Assembly: GCA_010094025.1 (NCBI GenBank)
Contig: ML991771.1
Location: forward strand, 868,001-932,000
Direction of reading: 5' to 3'
Origin: Viridothelium virens
Taxonomy: Eukaryota; Ascomycota; Dothideomycetes; Trypetheliales; Trypetheliaceae
Length of the DNA stretch: 64,000 bases
Shown: in pieces, positions 21,329 to 32,608 of the stretch
Position numbering within the stretch: the stretch's first letter is position 1
Layout of the letters: each line of letters begins with the position of its first letter
Notes under the pieces: generated by a model
The model's database searches: none
Told to the model about the DNA's origin: nothing
The model's input: only the letters and a program-made list of their open reading frames with translations
Position numbers and translations under genes: made by a program

Positions 21329-22467
21329 TATCGCGTCTTGGTTGGGCAAAGGATCTGAATTGGGGTAAGCCGTCAGGACAGCCCAAGCTCCATTTATCCG
21401 CTGCCTATTTCGAGGCACAAAATCCGACAACGCCACGTGACACCTAGGTTCCAGCAAGCAGGCGAAGTATGCCTGCTTTGTAAATGCCTCAAGGACTCTG
21501 CCTCGTTAATCTGATCGGCAATTTCAGCTGTTGCGATGTGCCTTCTACAGTTCAGCTTATCTCCAGGGGTGTGCTGTCTATAGGATGCTGGGTGTTATCC
21601 TTGAACTGGCACCAGTGTCTATATTGGATGCAGGCAACAGCGTATCTCAGAATTACCATTTTAGGATCTTTATGTATATGCACTGCCATCTATAGGGTAT
21701 CTATCGAGTTTCCTTCCGTTTCATATACAGGACGTAAAGTCTTGCCATCACTGCTGCTTTACTGCCATGTTCTATTAGACTATAATTGATGATGTGGGAA
21801 TTCCCATGTAAGGCACTTACTTTACAGTCACAAGCTCCAATCACGGTGGTACATTCATCGGGATGCTGTTAACATCTTCGAGACCCGAACTCCCCTTGGA
21901 CTTTGATGTATGAGATTGTTTTCACAAGAACCCCAAGTTCTTTGCGTCAAACTAAAAGAGAATACGCAGAAAATTTCACGGTGTGGATTAGATCCGATGA
22001 GCGTTCGATCCTGTATTGCAGTTCTACGTTTCATGCAATCAAAGGTCAAGATTGAAGGCTCGGAATCTCTGGGAGAAAAATTTGAGAAAAAAAAGCAGTT
22101 TGTGCACGCACAAAAGATGCAATACAGGCGTAACTGAGGGCATATGATACGTCCAGAGTGCTGTTTTCCTCCAGACATGCGTACTACTCGCTTCGTTGTA
22201 ACAAGAGACGCGGAAGAAATTTGGGCGTTGGGAAAGGCTTGAATGAGGGGACGTATAGATAGTTGAGATTCAAAGATGTCGCCATCCCAGTGTCCTTTTC
22301 GGATGGTCATGGCGAGTCCCAAATAACGGAAAGTGGATTTTGGGGCCGCTCTCTTCTTCATGTTCGTGGATGTTGCGACGGGAGATGTATATTTTGGCAA
22401 GTCGTAGGCTCTCATTGATCCCCAATGATCTCTTCATAGAGCTGAGGCTTGCCACCTTTGATCGTGC
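21329..22467. other. Intergenic region, no supportable gene
   Basis: About 1.1 kb. A 186-codon minus-strand frame (21855-22415) overlaps a plus-strand frame and shows no recognisable domain, so I do not call it. Confidence 0.35.
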
Positions 22468-23310
22468 TTAGTCGCTAAAGTGTTTTAATCTGATGTGCTC
22501 CATCTCGACCTCCGCGGTGTAAGGGTGAAGGAACTTCTCCAGCTCAAACCTCCAGAAGACGTTGTACATGTTCACATTCCACGCAGATGTAAATTCCCAG
22601 TACTCGGGCAACCATCCAGCTGATTCCCAGTCGACGATCCCAGATATCTTGTTGCCGTCCACCAATATGTTGGTGCTGCATAGGTCGCCATGAGTAAAGC
22701 ATGTGTTATAATCAGAAGCTTCGTTCTCCTGCCAGTCAACCAGGTCCTCGACTTCTTGCCGATCAGGGAAAGGTCCAGAAAGGCCATGACGCAAATATGA
22801 GTGGAAGTCCTGTATGGACTCAAATGGTCCATAGCCTTGGCGGCCCTCGGGCAATTTTGGATCGAACAGCTTGCTACCGTTGAGACCCTCTACCACACCT
22901 TGCCGTGGTTGGTCTAAATTCCGCATCTCATCAACGAACTTCTTCAGTTGCTCGAGGAGTTGTGCTTTCGAGCCGTCGGTTCTTGTGTGCCATGCATCAG
23001 CAATGGTGGTTCCCGGAAGTCTAGACATGACAATATAGGTAACCCCTTTGCACTCGAAAGCACAGTGGACCTTGGGTACTGGGATCGATGTGTGGGTCGC
23101 GATGTACTGCATAGCCAGGGCTTCTGCGACATGTTGGGTTGTTCCATATTTGACGCAGATAGTCGGTGTGAGAAAAAGCACTGAGCCAGAACGAGGCCGG
23201 CGGTTCTTCAAGAGGGCCACCGAAGCACGAGTAAGCTGCCTCCGGAGCCAATTGCTCTTGATCGAAGACGAGGATGCTTTAGACAGGTCTGGGTGCGACT
23301 TCTCTACCAT
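22468..23310 (-). CDS. APH-fold phosphotransferase (aminoglycoside-phosphotransferase/choline-kinase-like family)
   Basis: A single exon encodes 280 residues. The kinase-like motifs are in order: ATP-site Lys54 (ICVKYG), Glu in EALAMQYI, the hinge ITYIVMSRLPG-like segment (VTYIVMSRLPG), the catalytic loop HGDLCSTNILVD (residues 207-218) and the metal-binding IVDWES (225-230). All expected catalytic residues are present, so it is likely active. Fungi carry many such genes, mostly of unknown substrate; antibiotic resistance should not be assumed. It is divergent from the hexokinase-like gene. Confidence 0.88.
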   Translation of the reverse strand: MVEKSHPDLSKASSSSIKSNWLRRQLTRASVALLKNRRPRSGSVLFLTPTICVKYGTTQHVAEALAMQYIATHTSIPVPKVHCAFECKGVTYIVMSRLPGTTIADAWHTRTDGSKAQLLEQLKKFVDEMRNLDQPRQGVVEGLNGSKLFDPKLPEGRQGYGPFESIQDFHSYLRHGLSGPFPDRQEVEDLVDWQENEASDYNTCFTHGDLCSTNILVDGNKISGIVDWESAGWLPEYWEFTSAWNVNMYNVFWRFELEKFLHPYTAEVEMEHIRLKHFSD

Positions 23311-23935
23311 GATGGGAAGATGGGAAGGGCCAAAGATATGAGGAGGAGGCTGCAGGCATCAGCGAGAATTCCCTCTACACGTGCGTGCAATCGAGCCTAT
23401 CACTTTGAGGGCATTCCAGTTGCATAAGTTCATAGGTGGGGGAGCTCATGATCGTGGGGGTGACGCGGAGCTTGGTGAAGGGGGGAGTGGTCGGGAGGTC
23501 ATCACGCGGTCGAAGCGGTAAGGTAGCTTGATTGGGGGCGGGCGACGTGGGCACCGTGGGCGTCCCCGTCCGGGAGAGGGAAGAAACAAAAAGCGAGTCG
23601 AATGGAGGGCGGCGTGGGGATTTTTATCACGATTGATGGGAATGAATTGGTCCCGTGGGCCCTAGAAGTGCCCTAGAATTGCTGAGGCACTCTTCCGGTC
23701 TAGGGCCGCATGTATCGGCACGGCTAAAACAATGCGACTAAGCCCCAACGGTGCGAGTGTCAGGCACGGCCAAGAGCTTGTCCCACCAGCCCAGCATCTG
23801 AGCACCGTTTGGAGAGGGCCAAGAACTGCAGCGTCGGGCCGGGGACGCGGTACCTGTCAATCTTAATTTTGTTTCCTACATATCTGCCTCCTTCCAAGCT
23901 TCCTTCATCCCCATCGGTCAGCCTGGGCTGCTGAA
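23311..23935. promoter_or_regulatory. Divergent promoter region, APH-fold kinase / hexokinase-like gene
   Basis: This 625-bp gap, G-rich in its first half, separates two divergent start codons. No specific regulatory element is recognised. Confidence 0.35.
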
Positions 23936-25549
23936 ATGGCTGGAGCCCAAGTCGGTGACACGACACGGGCTGAGTCGATGGGGGCTGATGCGACACTGGA
24001 CACTGCGCTGTCAGCGTTCACCGATTGCATCAAGTACACATGTCTTCATACTTTGGCGGTCAAGGTGTCCGACAAGTTCCGCCAGTTGGCTCTATCATCA
24101 GAACAACATTTTCTGCCCATGCCCGTCAGGGGCTTGCCTTCTGGTGAAGAAACTGGCAAGTTCATTAGTATCGACGTTGGAGGGACTAATCTCAGGGTTG
24201 GCTTCGTCGAGCTCTTTGGCAAAGATGGCTTGGATGGAGGGGATGGGCCATCTCGAGAGCTGATAAGGAAGGCACATGAGAGATCATGGCCTATCGAAGA
24301 CCACCTCAAGGTAGACAAAGCCGAGGACCTTTTCGCATGGATCGGTGCATGTATCACGGACGTCATTCGAAGCGGTTATGCGGAGCTCTCGGCAGCAGAA
24401 AAAGAAGAACTCTTCATTGGCATTACCTTTAGCTTTCCCATGACCCAGACCCTCTTGGGAGAAGCCACGCTCCTCCCCATGGGCAAGGGGTTTGCCATCA
24501 CTTCAAACTTGAATTTGGGGAAAATGCTGCTCGCCGGGTATCAGCGTCAGTGTGATGCTGCGGAAGCGAATGTGGTGAATATGGCCAAGTCGAGTGCCAG
24601 CCTTGAAGCTTCCTATAAGCTGCCAAAACTTAAACTCGTAGCCATTGCGAATGATACGATCTCTACGTTCATCTCCGTAGCCTACGCAGTCAAGGCACGG
24701 CCAAATAGTCGAACGGCTATGGGCTTGATAGCGGGCACTGGTACCAATGCAGCTATACCTTTGAGACTTGACTATTTCTCCTCCTCTAAGACTGCTCATA
24801 GCAGAACAAGCTTCATTGGAGACTCCGCGGAAGCCGATGCGATTGTCACCAATACAGAATGGTCAGTCCATCCGACCGGCGATCCTCTCTTCGAGCTGGA
24901 TATTCCAACGAAGTGGGACAAGCAGTTGGATGAGCACCTTCCGCCAAACTTCCGAGGCTTTCAGCCATTCGAGTACATGACGGCAGGCCGATACTTGGGC
25001 GAGATTGTGCGACTCGTCCTACACGATATCGTCTCACACGGCAACGGCATGGACAAAATACTCCCTTTGCTGATTACCCAAAACTCTATTTCGACAGCCT
25101 CTGTTGCTGCTGCTGCTGCACTTGACAGTGACGTGAACTCATTGGCAGAACCCTTTGCTAAATTTCCTACTGCCTTGAAAGCCATTGTCCAGCCCATCAG
25201 CAAGGCAGTGATGGATCGTTCTGCAGCCTTGATGGCAGCTTATGTGGTTGGCTTACTTGCACTTGCTGGGGATATTACGCTACAGGGTCTAAATGATGAG
25301 CTTGCCAAGCGAAACAAGGACGAGGATTTTGTAGAGGAAGAGCTTGTCGTCGCTTATACCGGTGGTCTCATTTCCTCGAATCCTGGATACCGTCAATCAT
25401 GTGAATACTGGATGAATGAGCTGATTAGAAACAGTTCCTGGAGAAATCAAGGTAAACAAATCGTCCTGAAGGAAGCGCTCGATGGCGGAGTCATTGGGGC
25501 TGCAGTTCTAGCTGGAACCGCCATGAGGTCTAGAGCAGAGCTCACTTAG
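23936..25549 (+). CDS. Atypical hexokinase / N-acetylglucosamine kinase-like protein
   Basis: A single exon encodes 537 residues. Hexokinase motifs are recognisable: phosphate-1 loop ISIDVGGTNLRVGF, sugar-site IGITFSFPMTQ, MGKGF (TKGF in classical hexokinases), catalytic Asp in AIANDTISTF (NDTVGT classically), adenosine loop IAGTGTNAA, VTNTEW (NCEWG classically) and FEYMTAGRYLGEIVRLVL. The catalytic Asp, the active-site Lys of KGF and both Glu are kept, but two conserved Thr/Gly positions differ. This pattern places it with fungal HxkC/XprF-like or GlcNAc-kinase proteins rather than glucose-phosphorylating enzymes. Relatives include both GlcNAc kinases and regulatory proteins, so activity is uncertain. 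It is convergent with the D-amino-acid oxidase gene. Confidence 0.85.
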   Translation: MAGAQVGDTTRAESMGADATLDTALSAFTDCIKYTCLHTLAVKVSDKFRQLALSSEQHFLPMPVRGLPSGEETGKFISIDVGGTNLRVGFVELFGKDGLDGGDGPSRELIRKAHERSWPIEDHLKVDKAEDLFAWIGACITDVIRSGYAELSAAEKEELFIGITFSFPMTQTLLGEATLLPMGKGFAITSNLNLGKMLLAGYQRQCDAAEANVVNMAKSSASLEASYKLPKLKLVAIANDTISTFISVAYAVKARPNSRTAMGLIAGTGTNAAIPLRLDYFSSSKTAHSRTSFIGDSAEADAIVTNTEWSVHPTGDPLFELDIPTKWDKQLDEHLPPNFRGFQPFEYMTAGRYLGEIVRLVLHDIVSHGNGMDKILPLLITQNSISTASVAAAAALDSDVNSLAEPFAKFPTALKAIVQPISKAVMDRSAALMAAYVVGLLALAGDITLQGLNDELAKRNKDEDFVEEELVVAYTGGLISSNPGYRQSCEYWMNELIRNSSWRNQGKQIVLKEALDGGVIGAAVLAGTAMRSRAELT

Positions 25550-25843
25550 AAGACGAGATGCTTCGAATACGGCCTCGAAGAATAACAAGTGGAAGGAAGG
25601 GCTTAACTGTGAACGTGAAATGGCACACTATGTAGCCTCATGCCAAGATTCGCTATTTGGCTAGCAGGAAATGAATGAGACATAAAAGAAGGTAGTCTTG
25701 GTAGTGTGTAAGGCGACCGGTCGGCGGCGGTAAGATGGCTCTCTCAATGGACTTATACGAGAACTGACAAGATAAGGAACAGTCTCGGAAAGCTGTAGGG
25801 TGCTTCCCATTACTCAGTCATCTACCTCGTCTCGACCGAGGTG

Positions 25844-27322
25844 TCACAATCTCGCAGCTGGTTCTAACGCTGACTCCACCAACCTCACCGCCTTCTCGGC
25901 TGTCCCATACGAGGTTTGGTAGCCATAGCCACCATGACCGTAATTGTGGACGACCGCAACATCGCCAAGGCGTTCTTTCTCAATTCTTTGGCCACCTTCA
26001 CGTACTGGTCGCAACCCAACTCCATGCCGAATGATACTCAGGGCCTCGATCCCTTTTCCATTCGTCAATGTGGGTGCAAGTTCAATACATCGCTTCATTA
26101 TCCTCGTAGCAAGGTTCGGATCCGGTTGTGAATCCCAATTGTTCACTTGATAACATCCGCCAAGAATGGTGCCTCCACCGGCGGCTCGTTGCATGATGTA
26201 TGTCGCCTCTTCGGATCCGTCATCCGTTCCAGAGATACTCGTCATAATGCCGGGCTCATTTCGGACAACGACGATTTGGCCACGCGCTGGAAAGACTTTT
26301 CCATCATTGACGCCATTCAAGAATCTCGAGTTGAGTCCGGTACAGTTCACCACGACATCTGCTCTCTTTCCGGTATGATGATGATCAGCGGCGTCGGCAA
26401 CATGATTAACAATGCCGCGTTTCAACACCACACCATTCTTCAAACATTGAGAAGCCAGCCAGGGCAGGTATATGGAAACATTGATACAAACGGAAGTGAA
26501 ACCAGTAGCCGAATCAATGCCCTCGGGTAACTCATTTTGGGGCAGAACTCGGAACTGCCAAGATGGTGAGTAAGGTCAAAAGCTGTCACACGGAGCAAAT
26601 GCGTGATGATCTGAAGCTTGGGTCATAGCGACTGTAAAAAATTGACATACGTTTGGCATGACTTCTTTGAACCATGCATCAGGCTTCAGGAGCTCGGAGA
26701 ACCATACTTGAGTTGCGGAGCCAGCATCTTTTGTCCGATTATACACGGTAGAGTCTGCAAGAAAAGTGAGAAAAGTTAGGAGACAGACGAGAAGAAAAGG
26801 ATCGGGACCTTGGAAATGAACGCCCGCTTCTGGTAGATGCGACGCCAGGCGCTTCAGTTCTGGCCATGTATTTCGTTCATACTGTTCACCCAAGGAGCCT
26901 GGCTTGGCAACACTGCAGCCCTCTGTAATTAGTACTTGGGAAACGGCGAAGATAGCGATGACATGCTAGCGTAACACTGTGCTACTGCAGGGGCGCTTTT
27001 GAAACATGATTGATCACATCAAACAGTCACATCAAACAGTCTACACGCAACGGGTAAAGGTGAAACACTTAGTCTGCACGTACGGAAAATAATTTGCCCC
27101 TGCCCAGGGCGAAGCATATTCAATGTCATAGTCGCCAGGCATGTGCTTTGCAACAATAGTGACATTGTACTTTGGATTCTTTGAGAGTAAAAGGGCGGTG
27201 GTCAAGCCGACGACTCCAGCGCTGACCGCAGATCAGCTCTGTTGGGCTATGCAGGACTAGAAAACGGTGAGGTCAGCTTCTGGGAGGGCTCACCCGAGCA
27301 CTGTAATATTCGCCTCTGCCAT
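25844..27322 (-). CDS. D-amino-acid oxidase, peroxisomal
   Basis: Five exons, 27294-27322, 27084-27221, 26809-26912, 26651-26754 and 25844-26554, encode 361 residues. The FAD dinucleotide-binding motif GAGVVG (residues 10-15) is assembled across the first intron. Later blocks are DAAO signatures: [53 protein letters not shown] (substrate-carboxylate Arg) and [17 protein letters not shown]. The enzyme deaminates D-amino acids with O2, releasing a 2-oxo acid, ammonia and H2O2. The C-terminus ARL is a PTS1-type peroxisomal signal, as expected for DAAO. Whether it prefers neutral or acidic (D-aspartate oxidase) substrates cannot be decided. The 171-bp second intron is the least certain boundary. 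Confidence 0.92.
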
Positions 27323-28393
27323 GGTATTCCGATGATTGAGCCCGTGGTGCAGCGACTGGCGAGGAAGAGGGATCAAAAGGAAGTGTCAGTTTTTTGGTGG
27401 AGAGATGACTCGAGAGACCGGAGTCACCGGCAATGGTCACCTTATCAACCCACAAGCCAAAGTACCTTAACTTTCATCACCATCACACCATGCCCCTCCA
27501 ATCCGGCGAAGTGCATAAGCCGTATCAGTCAATGTCCACCTACATAATAGTCAAACGACTCCCATCCGACTCAGCGGATATACATATCTTTGAGTACACC
27601 ATACTCAGTCTAAAATATCGCAGACATATCTTAACCGCCTATATATTTTTTTCCTGTTTTTTTTTTCAGATTTTGACTGGGTAGTGGGACTAGACGGCTT
27701 TTTATTGGAATTGCAGGGCAAAATTGCCTGTTCGGGACCAGCACGATTGCCTTTTCAGGAGCGACGTATTTAGTAGCTTATGTTATTCGAGTATCCAAAC
27801 TCAGTACTGCAAGTGACAACATGCTAATTTGAAGTTTCGGGAGCATATGAGTCAGGTGGGCCAATATCTTTGTTCTTCGAACACGGGCTGGCCTTGGTAC
27901 TCCGTACTTTACAGGTATTTTATATTTTCGCGGGGGAGGTGGCTGGGGACCGTTCAATAGAGTGAGGGAGCACAATAGCAAGCAGCAGGATAGCTAAAAG
28001 AACTTCTGCCTGCTGCTTCGAAGCCAGCATTTTCCTCATATTTTGCTTCGTTCGCTTCCTCTTTGACATCTACACCGACTCGTTTCCCAACCTGTCCACG
28101 GTCGTGGCACGGCGTTTATCCCCTAAGGTATCGGCAGCTGAAGGAGATTGCTCAGACGAGTTTGGCGTGTTTGCGTCCGCTGCAGGCCGGCGACAGGACC
28201 AGCATCATCAACTTCCTTGGGTTCGCCAGAAACAGCCACCTACACAGCAGCCTTCTCGCTCTCTCTCTCTCCACCACCGAGGACAGCAGGCCGCTCACCC
28301 AAGGCCTAGCTTCCTCGAAATCCTTTCATGAAACATTCCTCACTTTAATCCTTGCCCTCGTCGTCTTTCTCCCCTTTCTCCCTTCCGCTCATC
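27323..28393. promoter_or_regulatory. Divergent promoter region, D-amino-acid oxidase / OTU gene
   Basis: A 1071-bp gap between divergent start codons, containing one TACTCCGTA copy and C/T-rich leader sequence before the OTU gene. No other gene is seen. Confidence 0.35.
27898..27906 (+). promoter_or_regulatory. TACTCCGTA motif
   Basis: Exact copy inside GTACTCCGTAC, 496 bp upstream of the OTU gene and 576 bp upstream of the D-amino-acid oxidase gene. Confidence 0.35.
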
Positions 28394-29920
28394 ATGCCTG
28401 CGTCCGGAGATGAATTTCCTCTCCTCAGTGCGCTCGGAGTCTATGCTTCGGACATAAAGGGAGATGGTATGTCGCTTTTTTTCCTCCACCCCCTTCGCTC
28501 TTGAAAAATCTACAAATCTTAATTTCGGATCAATCTCTAACATCTGCCATCCTTCCCACAGGCAACTGTCTTTTTAATGCCCTCTCCGATCAGATGTATG
28601 GCGACGAAAGCCAGCATCACGCGATTCGTGCTACGGTTATCGAGCACATGAGGGAGAACAGCGACTACTACAAGCAATTCATCGACGTACAGCCCGGCGG
28701 TGGCACTCGTCGTAATCCTAAACGCAAGAATGCTGGCACCTATGCCACCACTTCCAATAATTTCCCTGCGTCCGCTGCCGACATTGACCGCGTCTTCGAG
28801 AACCACCTGCAAAACATGGCCAAAGGCGGCACTTGGGGCGACAACATGGAAATCTCGGCCTTCAGCACGGCCTTTCGTGTGGATGTCAAGATCTACCAAC
28901 GTGATTTCGCATACATGGTTGGATCAGGAGAAGGTAGTAATCGGCAGATTGTACACATCGCATATCATGTAAGTGTGCTCAGCAAGAACTTCGTTCTGGA
29001 GCATCTCAACTGATCGCCTACAGACCTGGGAGCATTACTCTTCGATCCGCAATCTCGACGGCCCTCATTCTGGACTTCCCAGCGTCCATATTCGTGCTCT
29101 TTCAGAAGAGGAGGAGCTTATGCAAAAGCAAAAACTTGCTCAGACCCCATACGTACACCCTTGGATGATTGCCAATGTCCAACGGGCTCTACCATACTTG
29201 GTTGAAAAACCTGTCATCAAGAAGATGCTCGAGGAACATAGGGGCAACGTTGACGACGTTGTCACGAAGCTACTCAACCTCGACGAGCAGGGAAGCGCCT
29301 CATCTACACAAGAAAGCTCCAGTGTAGGCCGCGATCTTGACAGCGACGATGAACTTTACAGTGGCCCAAACAAGAAGCAGAATCGCCGCTCAACTCGCGA
29401 TACGGCTGCTGGTTTTGGACAAGGACGCCAAGCACTTCACTCCCAAGGACTGGCTCCTCTCAGTCAAGAGTCATTCGGAAGCGAGCTCTCCGAGCAGTCT
29501 GCTGCCTCTGATGCGCTCTCTATTAAAGCTGAACAGGACGATGAAGAGTGGAAGCCAGATAATGCCCTCAGTCGTGCATCGTCCTCCGAAGCCTCAAGTA
29601 AACCACGCATCCGCATCACGATCAACGGCCGTGGCTCATCACGCTCACCCAATCGCAAAGGTGCCTCCCCGACTGGCATCAATCGCAAGGCTGCCGGTCG
29701 CACACAGCAAAAGCAGGTTGGCCCACAGCACCGTCGTGGTCCAACTGCAGCACAGCGAAAAGACATCAAGAAACAAGCACAGAAGGCTGCACGCAAGGAA
29801 CGCGCCATTGCCGAGTCGAAGGGCATCAAAGCCAATACCTCTGCCAAGCGCAACTCACTTCCTATCTTCACGAAGAATCCTCCCATCATCGAAAGTGGCA
29901 TCAAAACTCTTTACATCTGA
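28394..29920 (+). CDS. OTU-family deubiquitinating cysteine protease
   Basis: Three exons, 28394-28466, 28562-28968 and 29024-29920, encode 458 residues. The catalytic motif KGDGNCLFNALSDQ (Asp24, Cys27) is completed across the first intron, and the catalytic His lies in TWEHYSSIR (His164) just after the second. The domain ends near residue 170, as in OTUD3-type enzymes, which remove ubiquitin chains. A helical segment (HPWMIANVQRALPYLVEKPVIKKMLEEHRGNVDDVVTKLL, about 200-245) resembles a UBA/CUE ubiquitin-binding fold. The rest is Ser-rich and then strongly basic (GPTAAQRKDIKKQAQKAARKERA), perhaps a nuclear or RNA-binding tail. The Asp, Cys and His are all present, so it is probably active. 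Confidence 0.92.
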
Positions 29921-30804
29921 TTCCTTCATCAGCTTCCTTCGACTACCTACGCTATTTTCGCACCTTTCCCGCGATTCTGCACCACCGCTACCACTAATTT
30001 ATGTCCTGACGGCCTCGTTTCTCAATCTTCCAGAAGATGTGGGGTCTACCAACACGCACATCATGGCGATCGATACCCTCTTAGGCGGCACAACATCAAC
30101 ATCCAGCATCAATCTTGAGCGTTTGCATGGCGACGGCGTTGTCTCTTTTCCCTGTCATCCCAGTTTGACTTGCCCATTCTTGTTTTCCATACCACACTCA
30201 TGACTCTTGCATGCACTGTAACCACGATGGTACTGAAGGGCTCAGGCCATCATCACCGCACGGCATTGAAGGGAGCTCAGCGGTCGGAGTTTGATGGATA
30301 CTACGGAGTACAGCACATGGTTCACGACTACATACACCATTAGAGCAGATACATCTTGTGACGAAAGAAACAGTTGCAGCCATTGAGGCGGCAATGCTAG
30401 TAATCGTCGAAGGCTCGGGCGGGACTGACCTGCTTAGGCCTTGGATGTACCTTGATGAATTGACCGATGATGATAGCATCGGTTCATAGGATGAAACAAT
30501 GAGAATTGAAATCTCTTCTCGCCCATTGTACATTTGCACCTGTAGTAGATTAACCTTGGACACAACTGGATGCCTCCAGCCCTATTATTGTTCAATGTCT
30601 TCCACAAATCTCACCTCATAGCCTTCGTTTCGAACACTCCGCCACTAGATCTCGTGAAAAACATCGTCGCGGCCAACATACGAATCACCTCAACTCAGGT
30701 AGTTTCACAAATAGGCCTATGCTCCATCGCTTCCACATCTAGTAGTAAGCCCGACCACACTGGATATTGCGACGCGAAGCATCCTTCCCTGTTTTCCATG
30801 ATGT
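29921..30804. other. Convergent 3' intergenic region
   Basis: The 884 bp between the stops of the OTU and ribose-5-phosphate isomerase genes hold no supportable gene. One TACGGAGTA copy lies inside. Confidence 0.35.
30302..30310 (-). promoter_or_regulatory. TACTCCGTA motif (minus strand)
   Basis: Exact copy on the minus strand between two convergent genes; the only copy not in an obvious promoter. Confidence 0.25.
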
Positions 30805-32096
30805 CTACGTCAAGTTGCTTACTTCCGCCTCCTTTACCTCTACATTTCCGTCCTGCATCCCGAAGTAACAGATCACAGGCTTTTGCCCGGCTTCCAGCCC
30901 ATACGCCTTCTTCTCTCCCTTGGCTTGCCTTTGTGATACGTCGTATCCATTCTCTCCAACAAACAAACCCACGTCCAAGACACCGGTGATACTCTTGATT
31001 TCTCTGGCCAGTGCCTCGACCTCCCACCTCCCCTCCGGATTCCTCCCGGTCCCTAACCTCTCCATCATTGCCCAGCTCTCGCCTTTCTTCCGTGCTTCGA
31101 GAAGGTCCTTCTTGGTGAGTAGAGGACTGGGAAACGGCGCATCGATGATGAAGTTTCCTTGGTCCGTTTGGTCCGGACCAGACTTAGCAAGGCGGCCAGC
31201 ACGAACGGTAGGAGAAGAGGAGCCGAGGGCGCGTAGGCGGGCGAGAACAGTATAGACGGCAATGGGAACTATTTCGATGGGTATGGAGGGCCAGGAGGTG
31301 AGGAGGCGAGGTTGGTTTTTGCGGTAGTCTGTTCGTAGATCAGTACATCTGCATATCATTCCCATTTTGCTACGGAAACATCTCCCATTCTGCCCCTGCT
31401 GCCTTCTATCTGCGTTTGACTTGAAGGTGTTTTGGACGTACCAGCAACACACACAAACTTCTTTGCCTTCGTTGCAACCAACTTCTCTTGGAACAAACAT
31501 GCACCTCCACCCTTTATACAGTTCAGCTCGTCATCCACCTCGTCCGCGCCATCAAACGCCACATCAAGTGCCACCGTCTCCGGTAAACTGTCGAAGGCAA
31601 TGGGCGTCAACCCCGCTTGCACTACCACCTGTCGGCTCTGATACCCCGTCGGTACGAACTGTATCATGCTATCTAGCGAGGCACGGTGCTCTTCAGGGGG
31701 TTGTGTCGAAGCGAGGTGCGATTCCAAGCTGGCCTTGATCGCGTCGACGACGTAAAGGATAGTGGTGCCTGAGCCAATGCCGACATAGCGGAAGGAAGGA
31801 GAGAAATGCTCGGCAACGGCACGTTCGGCGGCGCGCTTTTTGGCGGCCTCAATTTGATCACCCATAGGAGCGTGGGCGGTCGTGGCAGAGGAAACGGAGC
31901 GAGAACAGGATGAGGTCGAGCTCGAGGGAAGCGTGCGATGGATCGGTAGAGAGAAAGTGACTACGTGCGATTGAGGCGTTTCGAGAAATCGAGCTGAGAG
32001 GAGGGAACTTGAGTGCCTGCTGATGCAGCGACTTTGTAAAGCTTGCCCTACCAGATTACCAAGAACTGTGGTTCTCCGTAAAATCCCGCACTGCAT
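30805..32096 (-). CDS. RKI1: Ribose-5-phosphate isomerase A type
   Basis: Two exons, 31442-32096 and 30805-31328, with a 113-bp intron. The enzyme interconverts ribose 5-phosphate and ribulose 5-phosphate in the pentose phosphate pathway. Motifs: VGIGSGTTILYVVDAI (phosphate loop), PTGYQSRQVVVQAGL, DVAFDGADEVD and KGGGACLFQEKLVA (catalytic Asp, Glu, Lys), then the exon 2 core DYRKNQPRL and SWPSIPIEIVPIA. The ATG at 32096 gives 392 residues with a 77-residue extension (seven Arg, one acidic, many Ser) like a mitochondrial presequence. The in-frame ATG at 31865 (MGDQIEAAKKRAAERAV) gives 315 residues and matches the usual family start. Both ATGs have a pyrimidine at -3, so the true start is open. 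Confidence 0.92.
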
Positions 32097-32419
32097 CAAT
32101 CAAGCTTCCAAGGTTGTCACACGTAAATGCAACACCGCAGTAGGGTGTCTCAAGCGCCAGTTAAGGAGCTGAGCATAGCGACAACGACGAGAGGAATAGA
32201 GAGTACTTCTATAGCACGCGAATTGTGATCCTGTGGTTTCTGAGGGATCTTTGACAAGTGCAAAGGGTGATGTTGTACCTCTTGACAAGACCGACAAGAC
32301 CCCACCCGACGTCACAGGCCAAGCTTCCACTGACTGGAGCTAGTAGTTAGTAGTCCCCACGCAACTCTCTGGGTTACTTGGTGGGCGTGGTGGGGCACAG
32401 GCGTTCAATACTCTAAGAG

Positions 32420-32428
32420 TACGGAGTA
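32420..32428 (-). promoter_or_regulatory. TACTCCGTA motif (minus strand)
   Basis: Exact copy within GTACGGAGTAC, 324 bp upstream of the RKI1 start and in the sense of that gene. Confidence 0.35.
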
Positions 32429-32608
32429 CAATACATCTATAGGCTCGATGGTACGTGACAGCTCGTTGGTGGAAGACCAAGACGCAAGAGCATTACTACC
32501 TGCCTGAATGAAAAGAATTTGCAGTCTATTACGTACTTGTATCTGCAGATTGATATTCGAGCTGTCTTTCCCATAAGTAACCGCCCGTCTCTTTGACTCC
32601 GCTTGTTT

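Noticed and set aside
21855-22415. 186-codon minus-strand frame
   Set aside because: No family resemblance, low-complexity C/F-rich middle, overlaps another frame; more likely the 3' region of the APH-fold kinase gene.
23936-27322. GlcNAc or amino-sugar catabolic cluster around the hexokinase-like gene
   Set aside because: No deacetylase, deaminase or GlcNAc transporter is adjacent; D-amino-acid oxidase does not belong to that pathway.
29337-30203. 288-codon plus-strand frame
   Set aside because: Shadow of the OTU gene's last exon in another frame, running on into its 3' UTR.
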